Assembly (NCBI GenBank): GCA_041688215.1
Contig: JBDNIO010000022.1
Location: 1 to 21,562 of the forward strand
Origin: JBDNIO01 sp041688215
Lineage (GTDB): Bacteria > Pseudomonadota > Gammaproteobacteria > Nevskiales > Salinisphaeraceae
Direction of reading: 5' to 3'
Length of the DNA: 21,562 bases
The notes beneath the pieces were generated by a model. The model had not been told where the DNA came from. It did not search any database and worked only from the letters and a program-made list of their open reading frames with translations. Position 1 is the first letter of the stretch. Every line of letters begins with the position of its first letter. Position numbers and translations under genes: made by a program. Below are positions 14,796 to 21,562 of the stretch, piece after piece.

Positions 14796-15722
14796 ATGAG
14801 TGCAGTAGCCCAGGATTCACAAGCCCGTGCCAGTGATCGTAAAATTGTGCCGCGCGCCGATCTGGATTTTGATCTGCAATCGGACACCATCCCACGCCAC
14901 TGGCTGGGCGGCGATCCGTTCAAGTCGCGCTTTTTCGACGCGATGTCCACACTATTCCCTGACGGCGAACGCTTCTTTATCCAGTGCGTGCGCGATTACC
15001 GTGACCAGACTACCAACCCGCAGCTACAGGCCGAGGTGAAGGGCTTCATCTTCCAGGAAGCCCAGCACGGCAAGGTGCATACCGATTTCAACGAGCGCCT
15101 GCATCGCCAGGGCGTGGAAGTGCCGTCGATTGTTGAAGGCCAACTCAAGATTCTGAACTGGTACCGCCGTAACGCACCGCGCAAGTACACCCTTGCGCAA
15201 ACCGCCGGGGCCGAGCATATGACGGCGATCATGGCGCACTTCTTCCTGGAAAATCCGGAGGTGTTCGACGAGGCCGACCCGCGCATCCGCGCCATGTATT
15301 TCTGGCACGCGATTGAGGAAATCGAGCACAAGGCGGTGGCCTTTGATGTAATGCAAAAAGTCGCGGGTGCGGGTTATTTCACCCGTTGCCTGGCGATGCT
15401 CAACATCTCGCTGGCGTTTCCCTTCCACGTAATGATGATCATGCGTCACATGCTGAAAGTGGACGGATTCAGCAAGGCCGAGCGGCGCCGGCTCTGGTTC
15501 AAGGGCCTGCGCTGGATGTACGGCCCCGGGGGCATCTACGCCAAAATGATGCGGCATTACATCAGCTACTACAAACCCGGTTTTCACCCCTGGGACAAGG
15601 GCGAAACCCGCGCGTTTAATACCTGGCGCCAGGCTTATAACAGCAATCACGGTGATCCGGTTGCCGCCAGCAACCAGTTCTTCGGAGAGCCCGCCGGAGA
15701 ATGGGCCGGGGAACCGATATGA
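14796..15722 (+). CDS. Ferritin-like diiron protein, PF10118 'metal-dependent hydrolase' type (copy 1)
   Basis: The 308-residue protein has the four-helix metal site of ferritin-like diiron enzymes: Glu58 (FPDGERFF), Glu88-x2-His91 (FQEAQH), Glu140 (GAEHMTAIM) and Glu175-x2-His178 (WHAIEEIEHKAVAFD). The family is annotated as predicted metal-dependent hydrolase, but the ligand set equally suits an oxygenase or desaturase-like reaction. The C-terminus (GFHPWDKGETRAFNTW) is shared with the next gene. AGGA at 14787-14790 places ATG 14796. The stop overlaps the next start (ATGA). A promoter and a possible AraC site lie upstream. Its job beside a Baeyer-Villiger monooxygenase is probably in breakdown of a lipophilic substrate; this is inference from context. 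Confidence 0.85.
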   Translation: MSAVAQDSQARASDRKIVPRADLDFDLQSDTIPRHWLGGDPFKSRFFDAMSTLFPDGERFFIQCVRDYRDQTTNPQLQAEVKGFIFQEAQHGKVHTDFNERLHRQGVEVPSIVEGQLKILNWYRRNAPRKYTLAQTAGAEHMTAIMAHFFLENPEVFDEADPRIRAMYFWHAIEEIEHKAVAFDVMQKVAGAGYFTRCLAMLNISLAFPFHVMMIMRHMLKVDGFSKAERRRLWFKGLRWMYGPGGIYAKMMRHYISYYKPGFHPWDKGETRAFNTWRQAYNSNHGDPVAASNQFFGEPAGEWAGEPI

Positions 15723-16585
15723 ACCGCCAATCCGAAACCGATATCGTGCGCCGCGCCGGGCTGGACTTCGGCCTAAACGGCGACATTCCCAAATACTGGC
15801 ACGGCGGCGATGCCTTCAAAACCCGCTATTTCGATGCCTTGTCTTTACTATTTCCGGAAGGCGAAAATTTTTTCATCGACTGCGTGCGGGATTTCAAATC
15901 GAAAGTCACCGACCCCGAACTCCAAGCCAAGGTAAAGGACTTCACCTTTCAGGAAGGCCAGCACAGCATGGTGCACCGCCGCTACAACGACCGTCTTGCA
16001 AAGCAGGGCGTTGCAGTAGAAAACATCGAGGCCGAACAGAAAAGCTTACTAGGCGAAGCCCGCCGCCTATTGCCGGCAAAATTTACCCTGGCTGAAACCG
16101 CGGCCGCGGAACACATCACCGCGATCATGGCCGAGTTTACGTTAGGTAATCCGGAATTATTGCAGGACGCCGACCCACGTATTCGTGCCATTTATTTCTG
16201 GCACGCGATTGAGGAAACCGAGCACAAGGCTGTGGCGTTCGATGTCTATAAAACCGCGGCCAGGGGCGGTTACTTCACCCGTATTCTGGCCATGCTGGTA
16301 GAGTCGGTAATGTTTCCCTATTTCACCTTCAAGCTCATGCGCTACATGCTGAACATGGATGGCGTGGAGCAAAAATGGAAAGTCTGGGGCAGGGGCCTGT
16401 GGTGGCTATATGGCCCGCGCGGCGTGTTAACGCGCATGGCGCCATCCTACCTGCGTTATTTTCGCCCCGGTTTTCATCCCTGGCAGTATGCCACTTCGCC
16501 TGCATTTAAACGCTGGCTGGATGAATACGAACAGACTGCCAGTGACCCGATTGCAGCTAGTGATCGCTTTGTCGCCGCGGTATAA
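15719..16585 (+). CDS. Ferritin-like diiron protein, PF10118 type (copy 2)
   Basis: This is a tandem paralogue of the preceding gene, 288 residues, with the same ligands in the same order: FPEGENFFIDCVRDF, FQEGQHSMVH, AAEHITAIMAEF and WHAIEETEHKAVAFD, ending with the shared GFHPW box. The two copies are readily alignable along their whole length but clearly diverged, so the duplication is old. They may form a heterodimer or act on different substrates. I chose ATG 15719, which overlaps the previous stop and follows GGGGAA (15708-15713) by five bases; the upstream ATG 15701 adds six residues. The next gene starts 30 bases after the stop. Confidence 0.85.
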   Translation: MNRQSETDIVRRAGLDFGLNGDIPKYWHGGDAFKTRYFDALSLLFPEGENFFIDCVRDFKSKVTDPELQAKVKDFTFQEGQHSMVHRRYNDRLAKQGVAVENIEAEQKSLLGEARRLLPAKFTLAETAAAEHITAIMAEFTLGNPELLQDADPRIRAIYFWHAIEETEHKAVAFDVYKTAARGGYFTRILAMLVESVMFPYFTFKLMRYMLNMDGVEQKWKVWGRGLWWLYGPRGVLTRMAPSYLRYFRPGFHPWQYATSPAFKRWLDEYEQTASDPIAASDRFVAAV

Positions 16586-16614
16586 TTTTTATATTTTGTG
16601 AGGGTAACCCCGCT

Positions 16615-18108
16615 ATGACAGCCAATCCCCCAAGAACTGATCTCCCCGTGTTAATCCTCGGCGCCGGTTTTTCCGGTATCGGCATGGGCATTAAACTCAA
16701 ACAGGCTGGTATCGAGAATTTCACCATCCTCGAACGCGAGGACGAAGTCGGTGGCACCTGGCGGGATAACATCTATCCGAACGCCGGTTGCGACGTGCAT
16801 TCGCATCTCTACTCCTATTCCTTCGAGCCCAATCCGGAGTGGTCGCGCGCGTTTTCCGGGTGGAAGGAGATTCTGGAATACATCAAGGACATTACTGCCA
16901 AGCACAACCTGCGCCCGCACATCCAGTTCAACAAGGAAGTGGTGTCGGCGCATTTCGACGAAGCGAATGGATTATGGACGGTCAAAACTTCGGACGGCGA
17001 GACCTATGTGGCGCGCGCCGTGGTGTCCGCCGCTGGCGGTCTCACCAATCCGGCTTATCCTAAAATCCCTGGCCTCGACAGTTTCAAGGGCGAAGCCGTG
17101 CACACGGCGCGCTGGGATAACAATCTGGATTTGCGTGGCAAGCGCGTGGCGATGATTGGCTCCGGAGCAAGCGCCATTCAAACCGGCCCGGGCATCGCCC
17201 CCGAGGTGGAAAATCTGGACGTGTATCAGCGCACGCCCTCATGGATTATTCCCAAACCGGACCGCGAAATCGGCGCGATGGAAAAAAGCCTGTACCGCAA
17301 CGTGCCGGGGCTGCTCAAGGCGCGCCGCTGGATGCTGTACTGGTTTTACGAGGCGCGTGGGCCGTTCATTATCAGCGACAAGCCATGGATCAAGAAAATC
17401 CTGCAGGAAGGCTTGGCGCTGCGGCACATGAAGAAGCAGCTGAAAGATCCGGAATTACGCGAGGCATGCACGCCGGATTACCAGATCGGCTGCAAGCGCA
17501 TCCTGATTTCCAACGACTGGTACCCGATGCTCGAGCGCGACAATGTTTCATTGATTACCGATGGCATCGAAAAAATCACGCCGACCGGCGTCGTAACCGC
17601 CGACGGCCAGGAACACCCTTGCGACGTTATCGTTACCGCCACCGGCTTCAAGGTGTCGATCTCAAACGCACCTTTCGAAATTATCGGTCGCGATGGTCTG
17701 AGCCTGAAAAAAGCCTGGGAAGGCGGCGCCGAGGCCTACAAGGGCATTACCGTTTCAGGCTTTCCGAACCTGTTCTTCATGCTCGGCCCCAACACCGGCC
17801 CAGGCCATAACTCTGTGCTGGTCTATACCGAAATGCAGATCGACTACGCCTTGCAGGCGATTGAAATGCTGCGTGATGAAGACCTGAAATATCTGGACGT
17901 GAAACAGGACGTACAGGACGAGTTCAACGAAGAAATGCAGAAACGCATGGAAAACACCGCCTGGACCTCTGGCTGCAATAGCTGGTACCTGTCCGACGAT
18001 GGCAAGAATTCCACCCTGTATCCGGGGTTGAATGTGGAATATCGCCTGCGTACGCGTAAACTCAAAACCGACGAATACGAAACTGCGTGGCAAACCGAAG
18101 CGGCTTAG
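16615..18108 (+). CDS. Type I Baeyer-Villiger monooxygenase (flavin-containing)
   Basis: This FAD- and NADPH-dependent enzyme inserts one oxygen atom next to a ketone to give an ester or lactone. The FAD Rossmann motif GAGFSG is at 16-21, followed by GGTWR and YPNAGCD. The Baeyer-Villiger fingerprint FKGEAVHTARWD is at 157-168, the NADPH motif GSGASA at 182-187, and the active-site Arg in GCKRILISNDWY (Arg295). FFMLGPNTGPGHNSV closes the FAD site. The 497 residues match the class. GAGGG at 16600-16604 is ten bases before ATG 16615. It shares strand and close spacing with the two diiron genes and probably the same transcript. Possible substrates are cyclic, steroid or long-chain ketones; the sequence alone does not decide. 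Confidence 0.93.
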   Translation: MTANPPRTDLPVLILGAGFSGIGMGIKLKQAGIENFTILEREDEVGGTWRDNIYPNAGCDVHSHLYSYSFEPNPEWSRAFSGWKEILEYIKDITAKHNLRPHIQFNKEVVSAHFDEANGLWTVKTSDGETYVARAVVSAAGGLTNPAYPKIPGLDSFKGEAVHTARWDNNLDLRGKRVAMIGSGASAIQTGPGIAPEVENLDVYQRTPSWIIPKPDREIGAMEKSLYRNVPGLLKARRWMLYWFYEARGPFIISDKPWIKKILQEGLALRHMKKQLKDPELREACTPDYQIGCKRILISNDWYPMLERDNVSLITDGIEKITPTGVVTADGQEHPCDVIVTATGFKVSISNAPFEIIGRDGLSLKKAWEGGAEAYKGITVSGFPNLFFMLGPNTGPGHNSVLVYTEMQIDYALQAIEMLRDEDLKYLDVKQDVQDEFNEEMQKRMENTAWTSGCNSWYLSDDGKNSTLYPGLNVEYRLRTRKLKTDEYETAWQTEAA

Positions 18109-18128
18109 CGGCGATAGCGATCTCGAAA

Positions 18129-18168
18129 AAAGTCAAGATTGCCGTGTGACTTTGTCACTCGCTGTGAC
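18129..18168 (+). terminator. Weak double hairpin after the monooxygenase gene
   Basis: AAAGTC (18129-18134) pairs with GACTTT (18148-18153), and GTCAC (18154-18158) pairs with GTGAC (18164-18168). The pair lies 21-60 bases after the stop. No T-run follows, so it is at best a Rho-dependent end or an RNA stability element. Confidence 0.25.
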
Positions 18169-18246
18169 GACTCAGGTAGCGCATAAACCCGCATCAGTTT
18201 GGAATGGCACTCCGTCATTTACGAGCGTATTTATGATTATTCGCTT

Positions 18247-18264
18247 TTGACCGCATGCGGTTAA
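18247..18264. repeat. Near-perfect palindrome between the monooxygenase and the M15 remnant
   Basis: TTGACCGCATGCGGTTAA is symmetrical except for one position pair; the central 12 bases ACCGCATGCGGT are perfect. With no loop it is more like a protein-binding site than a terminator. Its owner is not evident. Confidence 0.25.
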
Positions 18265-18284
18265 GAACACAGAGGCGCGTTCTT

Positions 18285-18611
18285 TCACCAGCGCGCCGGA
18301 TAACCACGCACGTCTACGTGCACAAACGGCCCGCGATGCGGCGCAGGGCCGTTAATGCCCAGGCCACCAACAAGTGATTTCGCATGGCCACTTTCGGTAA
18401 GTTTGGCGACGATCTCGGCCAGCGTTTCGGCGTCGGCGCGGTTGGGGAACCCGTCGCCGTCCCCGTCCGGAAAAATATCGGCCGCGCCGCCGTATAAATG
18501 CCGACTGTATTTGGTGCGATTACCGATACGCTGGTTGTACCAGGGCGTGCGGTAGCCGCTCATAATAAAGAGTGTATCGAGTTCCAGGCCTCGGTGGTTC
18601 AGCTCCGACAA
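18285..18611 (-). pseudogene. C-terminal fragment of an M15-family D,D-carboxypeptidase
   Basis: About 108 residues match the catalytic domain of the zinc peptidases that trim cell-wall peptides (Peptidase M15 type): FIMSGYRTPWYNQRIG, SRHLYGGAADIF with zinc ligands His38 and Asp45, and FVHVDVRGYPARW with His98. The loop DGDGDGFPNRAD between them looks like a calcium-binding EF-hand loop. The catalytic residues are present, but the N-terminal part, including any signal peptide, is missing: upstream the frame meets a TAG and then an ISL3 transposase fragment near 18611. TTG 18611 is only the first possible start inside the remnant and has no ribosome site. It is a truncation relic. Confidence 0.7.
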
Positions 18612-18614
18612 AAG

Positions 18615-18990
18615 CGCCTACAGTCTTGACCGGCATAGATTTGACCAGAGTCATAATCATGGCTTCAAACAAGAGAGTGAACCCGCTGTCCCGCCGAGCC
18701 CAGGGGATGTTGTCAATAAGCAGCACACCGCACTTGGGGCAATCTACTCTGGGCACTCTGGCGATTATATAAGCTTCATGCTGGAAAAAGTTCAAATGCC
18801 TCCAGCTTTTCTCTGCCGTATCGTATGCTTTTAAGGCGACTTGACCGCATTTAGGGCAGGAAAAAGCGCTTCCTCTGACAAAATCAATCTTAATATCAAG
18901 ACGCTGTTGTGCGAGGATGAATGCTGCTGATGAAACCTGCCACGGTGGTTTCAAGCCAAGGGCCAATTGAAAAAGGTCGATGTCTCTCAT
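18615..18990 (-). mobile_element. 5' fragment of an ISL3-family transposase
   Basis: The first 124 or so residues of an ISL3 transposase start at ATG 18990. The zinc-finger cysteines Cys45, Cys48, Cys84 and Cys87 (SCPKCG and DCPKCG) flank the family hallmark SWRHLNFFQHEAY. The helix-turn-helix that follows begins with SMPVKTV and is cut near 18615. The full protein is about 400 residues. The rest of the apparent frame (to 18520) is the peptidase remnant read in the wrong frame. No terminal inverted repeat was recognised upstream. Confidence 0.75.
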
Positions 18991-18995
18991 AGGGT

Positions 18996-19145
18996 ATGCT
19001 TTTACTATCTTCAGATTTGGGGCATCAAGAACTTACCCACTTGAAACAGCGAGAAGCCATTTACAAGGAACCGGACTATACCGACATGCTGGAAAATGGA
19101 CCTTTCTATATCTACTCCGTTAATACGCCCGCCAGCGATGGGTAA
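18996..19145 (+). CDS. Short ORF of uncertain status before the amidase gene
   Basis: A 49-codon frame from ATG 18996 to TAA 19145 overlaps the amidase start by 8 bases. The stretch REAIYKEPDYTDMLENG and the following FYIYSVNTPASDG look like genuine, acidic and aromatic-rich protein sequence, but I cannot name a family. There is no clear ribosome site. It could be a small gene, the tail of a gene cut by the ISL3 element, or chance. This 147-base gap between the ISL3 relic and the amidase holds nothing else I can support. Confidence 0.25.
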   Translation: MLLLSSDLGHQELTHLKQREAIYKEPDYTDMLENGPFYIYSVNTPASDG

Positions 19146-20577
19146 GACAAACTATACGGCGGTCAAAACCGATGACGCGCTGGCCGAGCATGACGCCACC
19201 GCGCTGGCCGCAAGCATCGCTGCGGGCGAAGTCAGCGCCAGTGAAGTTGTGGACGCCGCCATATCGCGCTTGCAAAAAGCAGAGCCGGTGCTGCACGCGA
19301 CTGTGTGTCAGCGCTTGGACGAAGCTCGCAACGAGGCCGCGAAATTGCGCCTTGCGTCGGTGCCCGGCGTGCCGTTTGCGGGCGTGCCGACCTTCATAAA
19401 GGACAACACCGATCTGGCGGGTTTGCCGACTCTCCACGGCTCGCGCGCCGTGCCGGTCAAACCGGCCAAAAAAACCGGCGCATACGCTGCGCAACTGCTT
19501 TCTACCGGCATGATTGCGCTGGGTAAAACAAAATTACCGGAATTCGGCATTCCGCCCACGGTTGAATACACCGTGGGTGAGCCTGCGCACAATCCCTGGC
19601 ATACGGACTATTCCACCGGCGGTTCCTCCGGGGGTTCGGCCGCGCTGGTGGCCGCGGGTGTGGTGCCGATTGCGCACGCCAATGACGGCGGTGGTTCGAT
19701 TCGTATTCCTGCAGCATGTTGTGGACTGGTGGGGCTAAAAGGCTCGCGCGGCCGGGTCAAGACCAACGAGATGGCCAAGGATTTGCCGATCAACATTGTG
19801 TCCGATGGCGTGGTTAGCCGCACGGTACGCGACACCGCCACGTTCTTTGCGGCCGCCGAGCAGTATTATCAGAACCCGGACTTGCCCGCACTCGGCATGG
19901 TTGAAGGGCCGGGTAAGGAAAAGCTGCGGATTGGTTTTACCGCCGGTTTGCCTGACGGCGGACAGGCGCATCCGGAATGCATCGCAGCAATGCACACAGC
20001 GGCCAAATTGTGTGAACAGCTTGGCCATCACGTCGAGGAAATGGAATCACCGCTGACGCCGCAAATGGGCAACGATTTCATGCTGTATTACTCCATGATC
20101 TGCGCGGCCTTGAAATACGGCGGGGGCTTGACTATCGATCGCGATTTTAAAGCCGATTTGCTGGAGCCGATTACGGTCAATTTCGCCCGCCATTTCCGCC
20201 GTAATATTCTGAAATTTCCGGCCGCGCTGTGGCGTTTGAAACACGCCCGCCAGAGCTGGGAAAAACTCACCGAAGGTTATGATCTGGTGCTGACCCCCAC
20301 GCTTGGCTTGCCGCCGCCCTTGTTGGGGTATCTGCGTTCCGACTTGCCATTTGAGGAATCCTGGCAGCGCCTGCGCGATTACGCCGCGTTCACGCCCGCA
20401 GCAAACGCCGCCGGCACGCCGGCGATCAGCCTGCCACTGGGTATGAGCGAGGCGGGCCTGCCTATTGGCGTTCAGTTTGCTGCCAATTTCGGGCAGGAAC
20501 GCCGCTTGCTGGAAATTGCATATGCGCTGGAAGAAGCCGCACCTTGGCCGTTGTTTGCGGATGGGTTACAGGCTTAG
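19138..20577 (+). CDS. Amidase-signature hydrolase (NylA-like)
   Basis: This 479-residue amidase-signature enzyme hydrolyses a carboxamide bond. The Ser-cisSer-Lys triad is complete and correctly spaced: Lys88 (FIKDN), Ser163 (STGGSSGGSAAL) and Ser187 (NDGGGSIRIPAACCGLVGLK). The segment GIPPTVEYTVGEPAHNPWHTD and the DGGGSIRIP box resemble 6-aminohexanoate-cyclic-dimer hydrolase and related broad amidases rather than GatA. I chose ATG 19138 because homology begins soon after it; ATG 19096 would add fourteen residues (starting MDLSIS). Neither has a good ribosome site. It lies downstream of a rearranged stretch and may have lost its original promoter. The natural substrate is unknown. Confidence 0.88.
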   Translation: MGKTNYTAVKTDDALAEHDATALAASIAAGEVSASEVVDAAISRLQKAEPVLHATVCQRLDEARNEAAKLRLASVPGVPFAGVPTFIKDNTDLAGLPTLHGSRAVPVKPAKKTGAYAAQLLSTGMIALGKTKLPEFGIPPTVEYTVGEPAHNPWHTDYSTGGSSGGSAALVAAGVVPIAHANDGGGSIRIPAACCGLVGLKGSRGRVKTNEMAKDLPINIVSDGVVSRTVRDTATFFAAAEQYYQNPDLPALGMVEGPGKEKLRIGFTAGLPDGGQAHPECIAAMHTAAKLCEQLGHHVEEMESPLTPQMGNDFMLYYSMICAALKYGGGLTIDRDFKADLLEPITVNFARHFRRNILKFPAALWRLKHARQSWEKLTEGYDLVLTPTLGLPPPLLGYLRSDLPFEESWQRLRDYAAFTPAANAAGTPAISLPLGMSEAGLPIGVQFAANFGQERRLLEIAYALEEAAPWPLFADGLQA

Positions 20578-20593
20578 CGTAAGCGCAATGTAG

Positions 20594-20631
20594 GGCAAGT
20601 CTGCGACTTGCCGGCAAGCGGCACGCTTGCC
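20594..20631. repeat. REP-like tandem double hairpin between convergent genes
   Basis: GGCAAGT-ctgcg-ACTTGCC (20594-20612) is followed with no gap by GGCAAGCG-gca-CGCTTGCC (20613-20631). The four arms share the core GGCAAG in alternating orientation, so the RNA can fold as two short hairpins or one larger one. It lies between the convergent amidase and reductase-like genes, 17 bases after the amidase stop. The form resembles REP/BIME elements of other Gammaproteobacteria; it may also act as a two-way terminator. Confidence 0.5.
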
Positions 20632-20660
20632 GAACAGGCCGAGGCGGTGGTTACAAAGCT

Positions 20661-21374
20661 CTACAGCAGCCCCGGCACCACCGCCCGTCTTGTCTTCGGA
20701 TATTCCTCGAATTGTTGCTTGTACCATGTGTGATTCGCCAGCGCGCGCGGTACCAGATTGGCCGCGGTAATCAGCACAAAAACCACCCCGGCCAGCGACC
20801 AGGTGGCAATCGCCCAGCCGACCCAGATCAACAATTCTCCGAAATAGTTGGGGCAGGATATTTTCTCGTACAGCCAGCCGCGCGGGATTTTGTAGCCGGT
20901 TTCGCCAGGCGCGCGCAGATTGGTCAGCATCGCGTCGGCCTTGCGATTGATGTAAAAACCGGTAACAAACACCGCCACGCCGAAAATAAAGCGCGGGTCG
21001 AGCAGCCAGTTGGTAGTGTAATCAGCGCGTATCGAAATCCAAGTCAGAATCGAGGCGTTGATAAACGCGATGCCCAGGTTGGTAAACAGTCCGGACAGTG
21101 GAATCATCAGCGGCGTGGTGCCGCCGGGTTTCACATTGCGCCGAAACGGATAGATGAAACTGCGGTGGAAATAGTGCGCCTGCCACATCGCAAATAATAT
21201 GAGTGGCACGACATCCAGCGCACGTTCGCCCATAAAATAAAACAGAGCGAAGCCTAGAGACGCCGGGAATTCCATCAACACCCAGGACCAGCGCGTGGGA
21301 ATGCCGGGGCCCCACCACCAAGCGCGCTCGCCGGTATCGTGACGGCCATAGGCGGCGGTGATGAAGAATTGCAA
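20661..21374 (-). CDS. Steroid 5-alpha-reductase-family membrane protein
   Basis: The C-terminal domain belongs to the 3-oxo-5-alpha-steroid 4-dehydrogenase / DUF1295 group (PF02544 type), membrane enzymes that reduce or methylate lipophilic substrates. Hallmarks are GYKIPRGWLYEKISCPNYFG, WVGWAIATWSL and the end ANLVPRALANHTWYKQQF with YPKTRRAVVPGLL. The N-terminal AAYGRH and about six hydrophobic segments fit. The first usable start in frame is TTG 21374, but protein-like sequence continues upstream to 21416 (LVIYGLSAIVIFIS). GTG 21426, which overlaps the stop of the upstream gene, would join this frame if one C near 21417 were removed. So the gene is either frameshifted at its 5' end or read from a rare codon. 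A steroid substrate is plausible but not shown. Confidence 0.82.
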   Translation of the reverse strand: MQFFITAAYGRHDTGERAWWWGPGIPTRWSWVLMEFPASLGFALFYFMGERALDVVPLILFAMWQAHYFHRSFIYPFRRNVKPGGTTPLMIPLSGLFTNLGIAFINASILTWISIRADYTTNWLLDPRFIFGVAVFVTGFYINRKADAMLTNLRAPGETGYKIPRGWLYEKISCPNYFGELLIWVGWAIATWSLAGVVFVLITAANLVPRALANHTWYKQQFEEYPKTRRAVVPGLL

Positions 21375-21425
21375 GCTTATGAATATGACTATGGCGCTCA
21401 GGCCGTAAATGACTAGGTCGTGTCA

Positions 21426-21562
21426 CTAGTGTCCGGTTCGCAGAACGAAAAACCTACTCAATACGATGCATATCAATAAGTTACCCGCAATTATAGGTGT
21501 CCACGATTTGAATGCACCAAACCGATTATCCGGCCATGCTTTGGGTTGTTCAACAACCGGAA
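21426..21562 (-). CDS. C-terminal end of a membrane protein gene (partial)
   Basis: A minus-strand frame is open from the window edge to TAG at 21426-21428, giving 44 complete codons. The visible part reads PVVEQPKAWPDNRFGAFKSW, then a hydrophobic stretch TPIIAGNLLICIVLSRFF and the end VLRTGH. I do not recognise the family. The stop overlaps a GTG (TAGTG), the likely original start of the downstream reductase-family gene, so the two would be one operon. The 5' part lies outside the window. Confidence 0.45.
   Translation of the reverse strand, partial: PVVEQPKAWPDNRFGAFKSWTPIIAGNLLICIVLSRFFVLRTGH

Noticed and set aside
15024..15650. Long antisense frames inside the diiron, leuA and AraC genes (for example 208 codons at 15024-15650)
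   Set aside because: They are mirror frames of GC-rich coding sequence and overlap genes with clear domain motifs.
18520..18614. The end of the 156-codon ISL3 frame as transposase sequence
   Set aside because: It is the M15 peptidase remnant read in another frame; transposase-like sequence stops near 18615.
21420..21445. The ACTAGTGTCCGGTT stretch as an insertion-sequence end that truncated the reductase gene
   Set aside because: A protein-like minus-strand frame runs straight through it to a TAG that overlaps a GTG, which fits an operon junction better; no matching inverted repeat was seen.

Overview
The window looks like a chromosomal contig from a non-enteric gammaproteobacterium or a related betaproteobacterium. 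The basis is the GC-rich coding sequence, the gene order ilvN-ilvC-psd-like-pssA-leuA (an order I know mainly from Beta- and Gammaproteobacteria), and a family-4-type uracil-DNA glycosylase next to rimI. No rRNA, tRNA or CRISPR array was seen.

Bases 1-5600 hold the end of an unidentified gene, a small membrane ORF, and the branched-chain amino acid / phospholipid block. The acetolactate synthase large subunit is on the minus strand and diverges from ilvN-ilvC. After ilvC come a Psd-like gene, broken by a frameshift in a T8 run and lacking the self-cleavage residues, and then pssA. Bases 5600-7680 hold leuA behind a 304-base leader. The leader encodes a 37-residue peptide ending in a leucine cluster, with hairpins next to the leuA ribosome binding site, so it is a candidate leucine attenuator. 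Bases 7728-10269 are housekeeping: a family-4-like uracil-DNA glycosylase without its iron-sulfur cysteines, rimI, and a UMF1/Atg22-type transporter.

Bases 10270-12440 are a graveyard. It contains a Fic gene cut off just before its catalytic motif but still carrying a promoter embedded in TATCGAA repeats, the tail of a metallophosphoesterase fused to an IS1380-family relic, and a 13-bp inverted repeat covering the transposase start codon.

Bases 12441-18108 form an accessory catabolic block: a glutaryl-CoA dehydrogenase-type gene diverging from an AraC-family regulator, then two tandem ferritin-like diiron proteins (PF10118 type) and a type I Baeyer-Villiger monooxygenase. TGTCGCAA motifs lie in both putative control regions, so this may be one regulon that oxidises a hydrophobic carbonyl compound; the substrate is unknown. 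Bases 18285-18990 are a second scar, an M15 peptidase tail joined to the head of an ISL3 transposase. The window ends with an amidase, a REP-like double hairpin, a steroid 5-alpha-reductase-family membrane protein whose 5' end is probably frameshifted, and the end of another membrane protein gene running off the edge.
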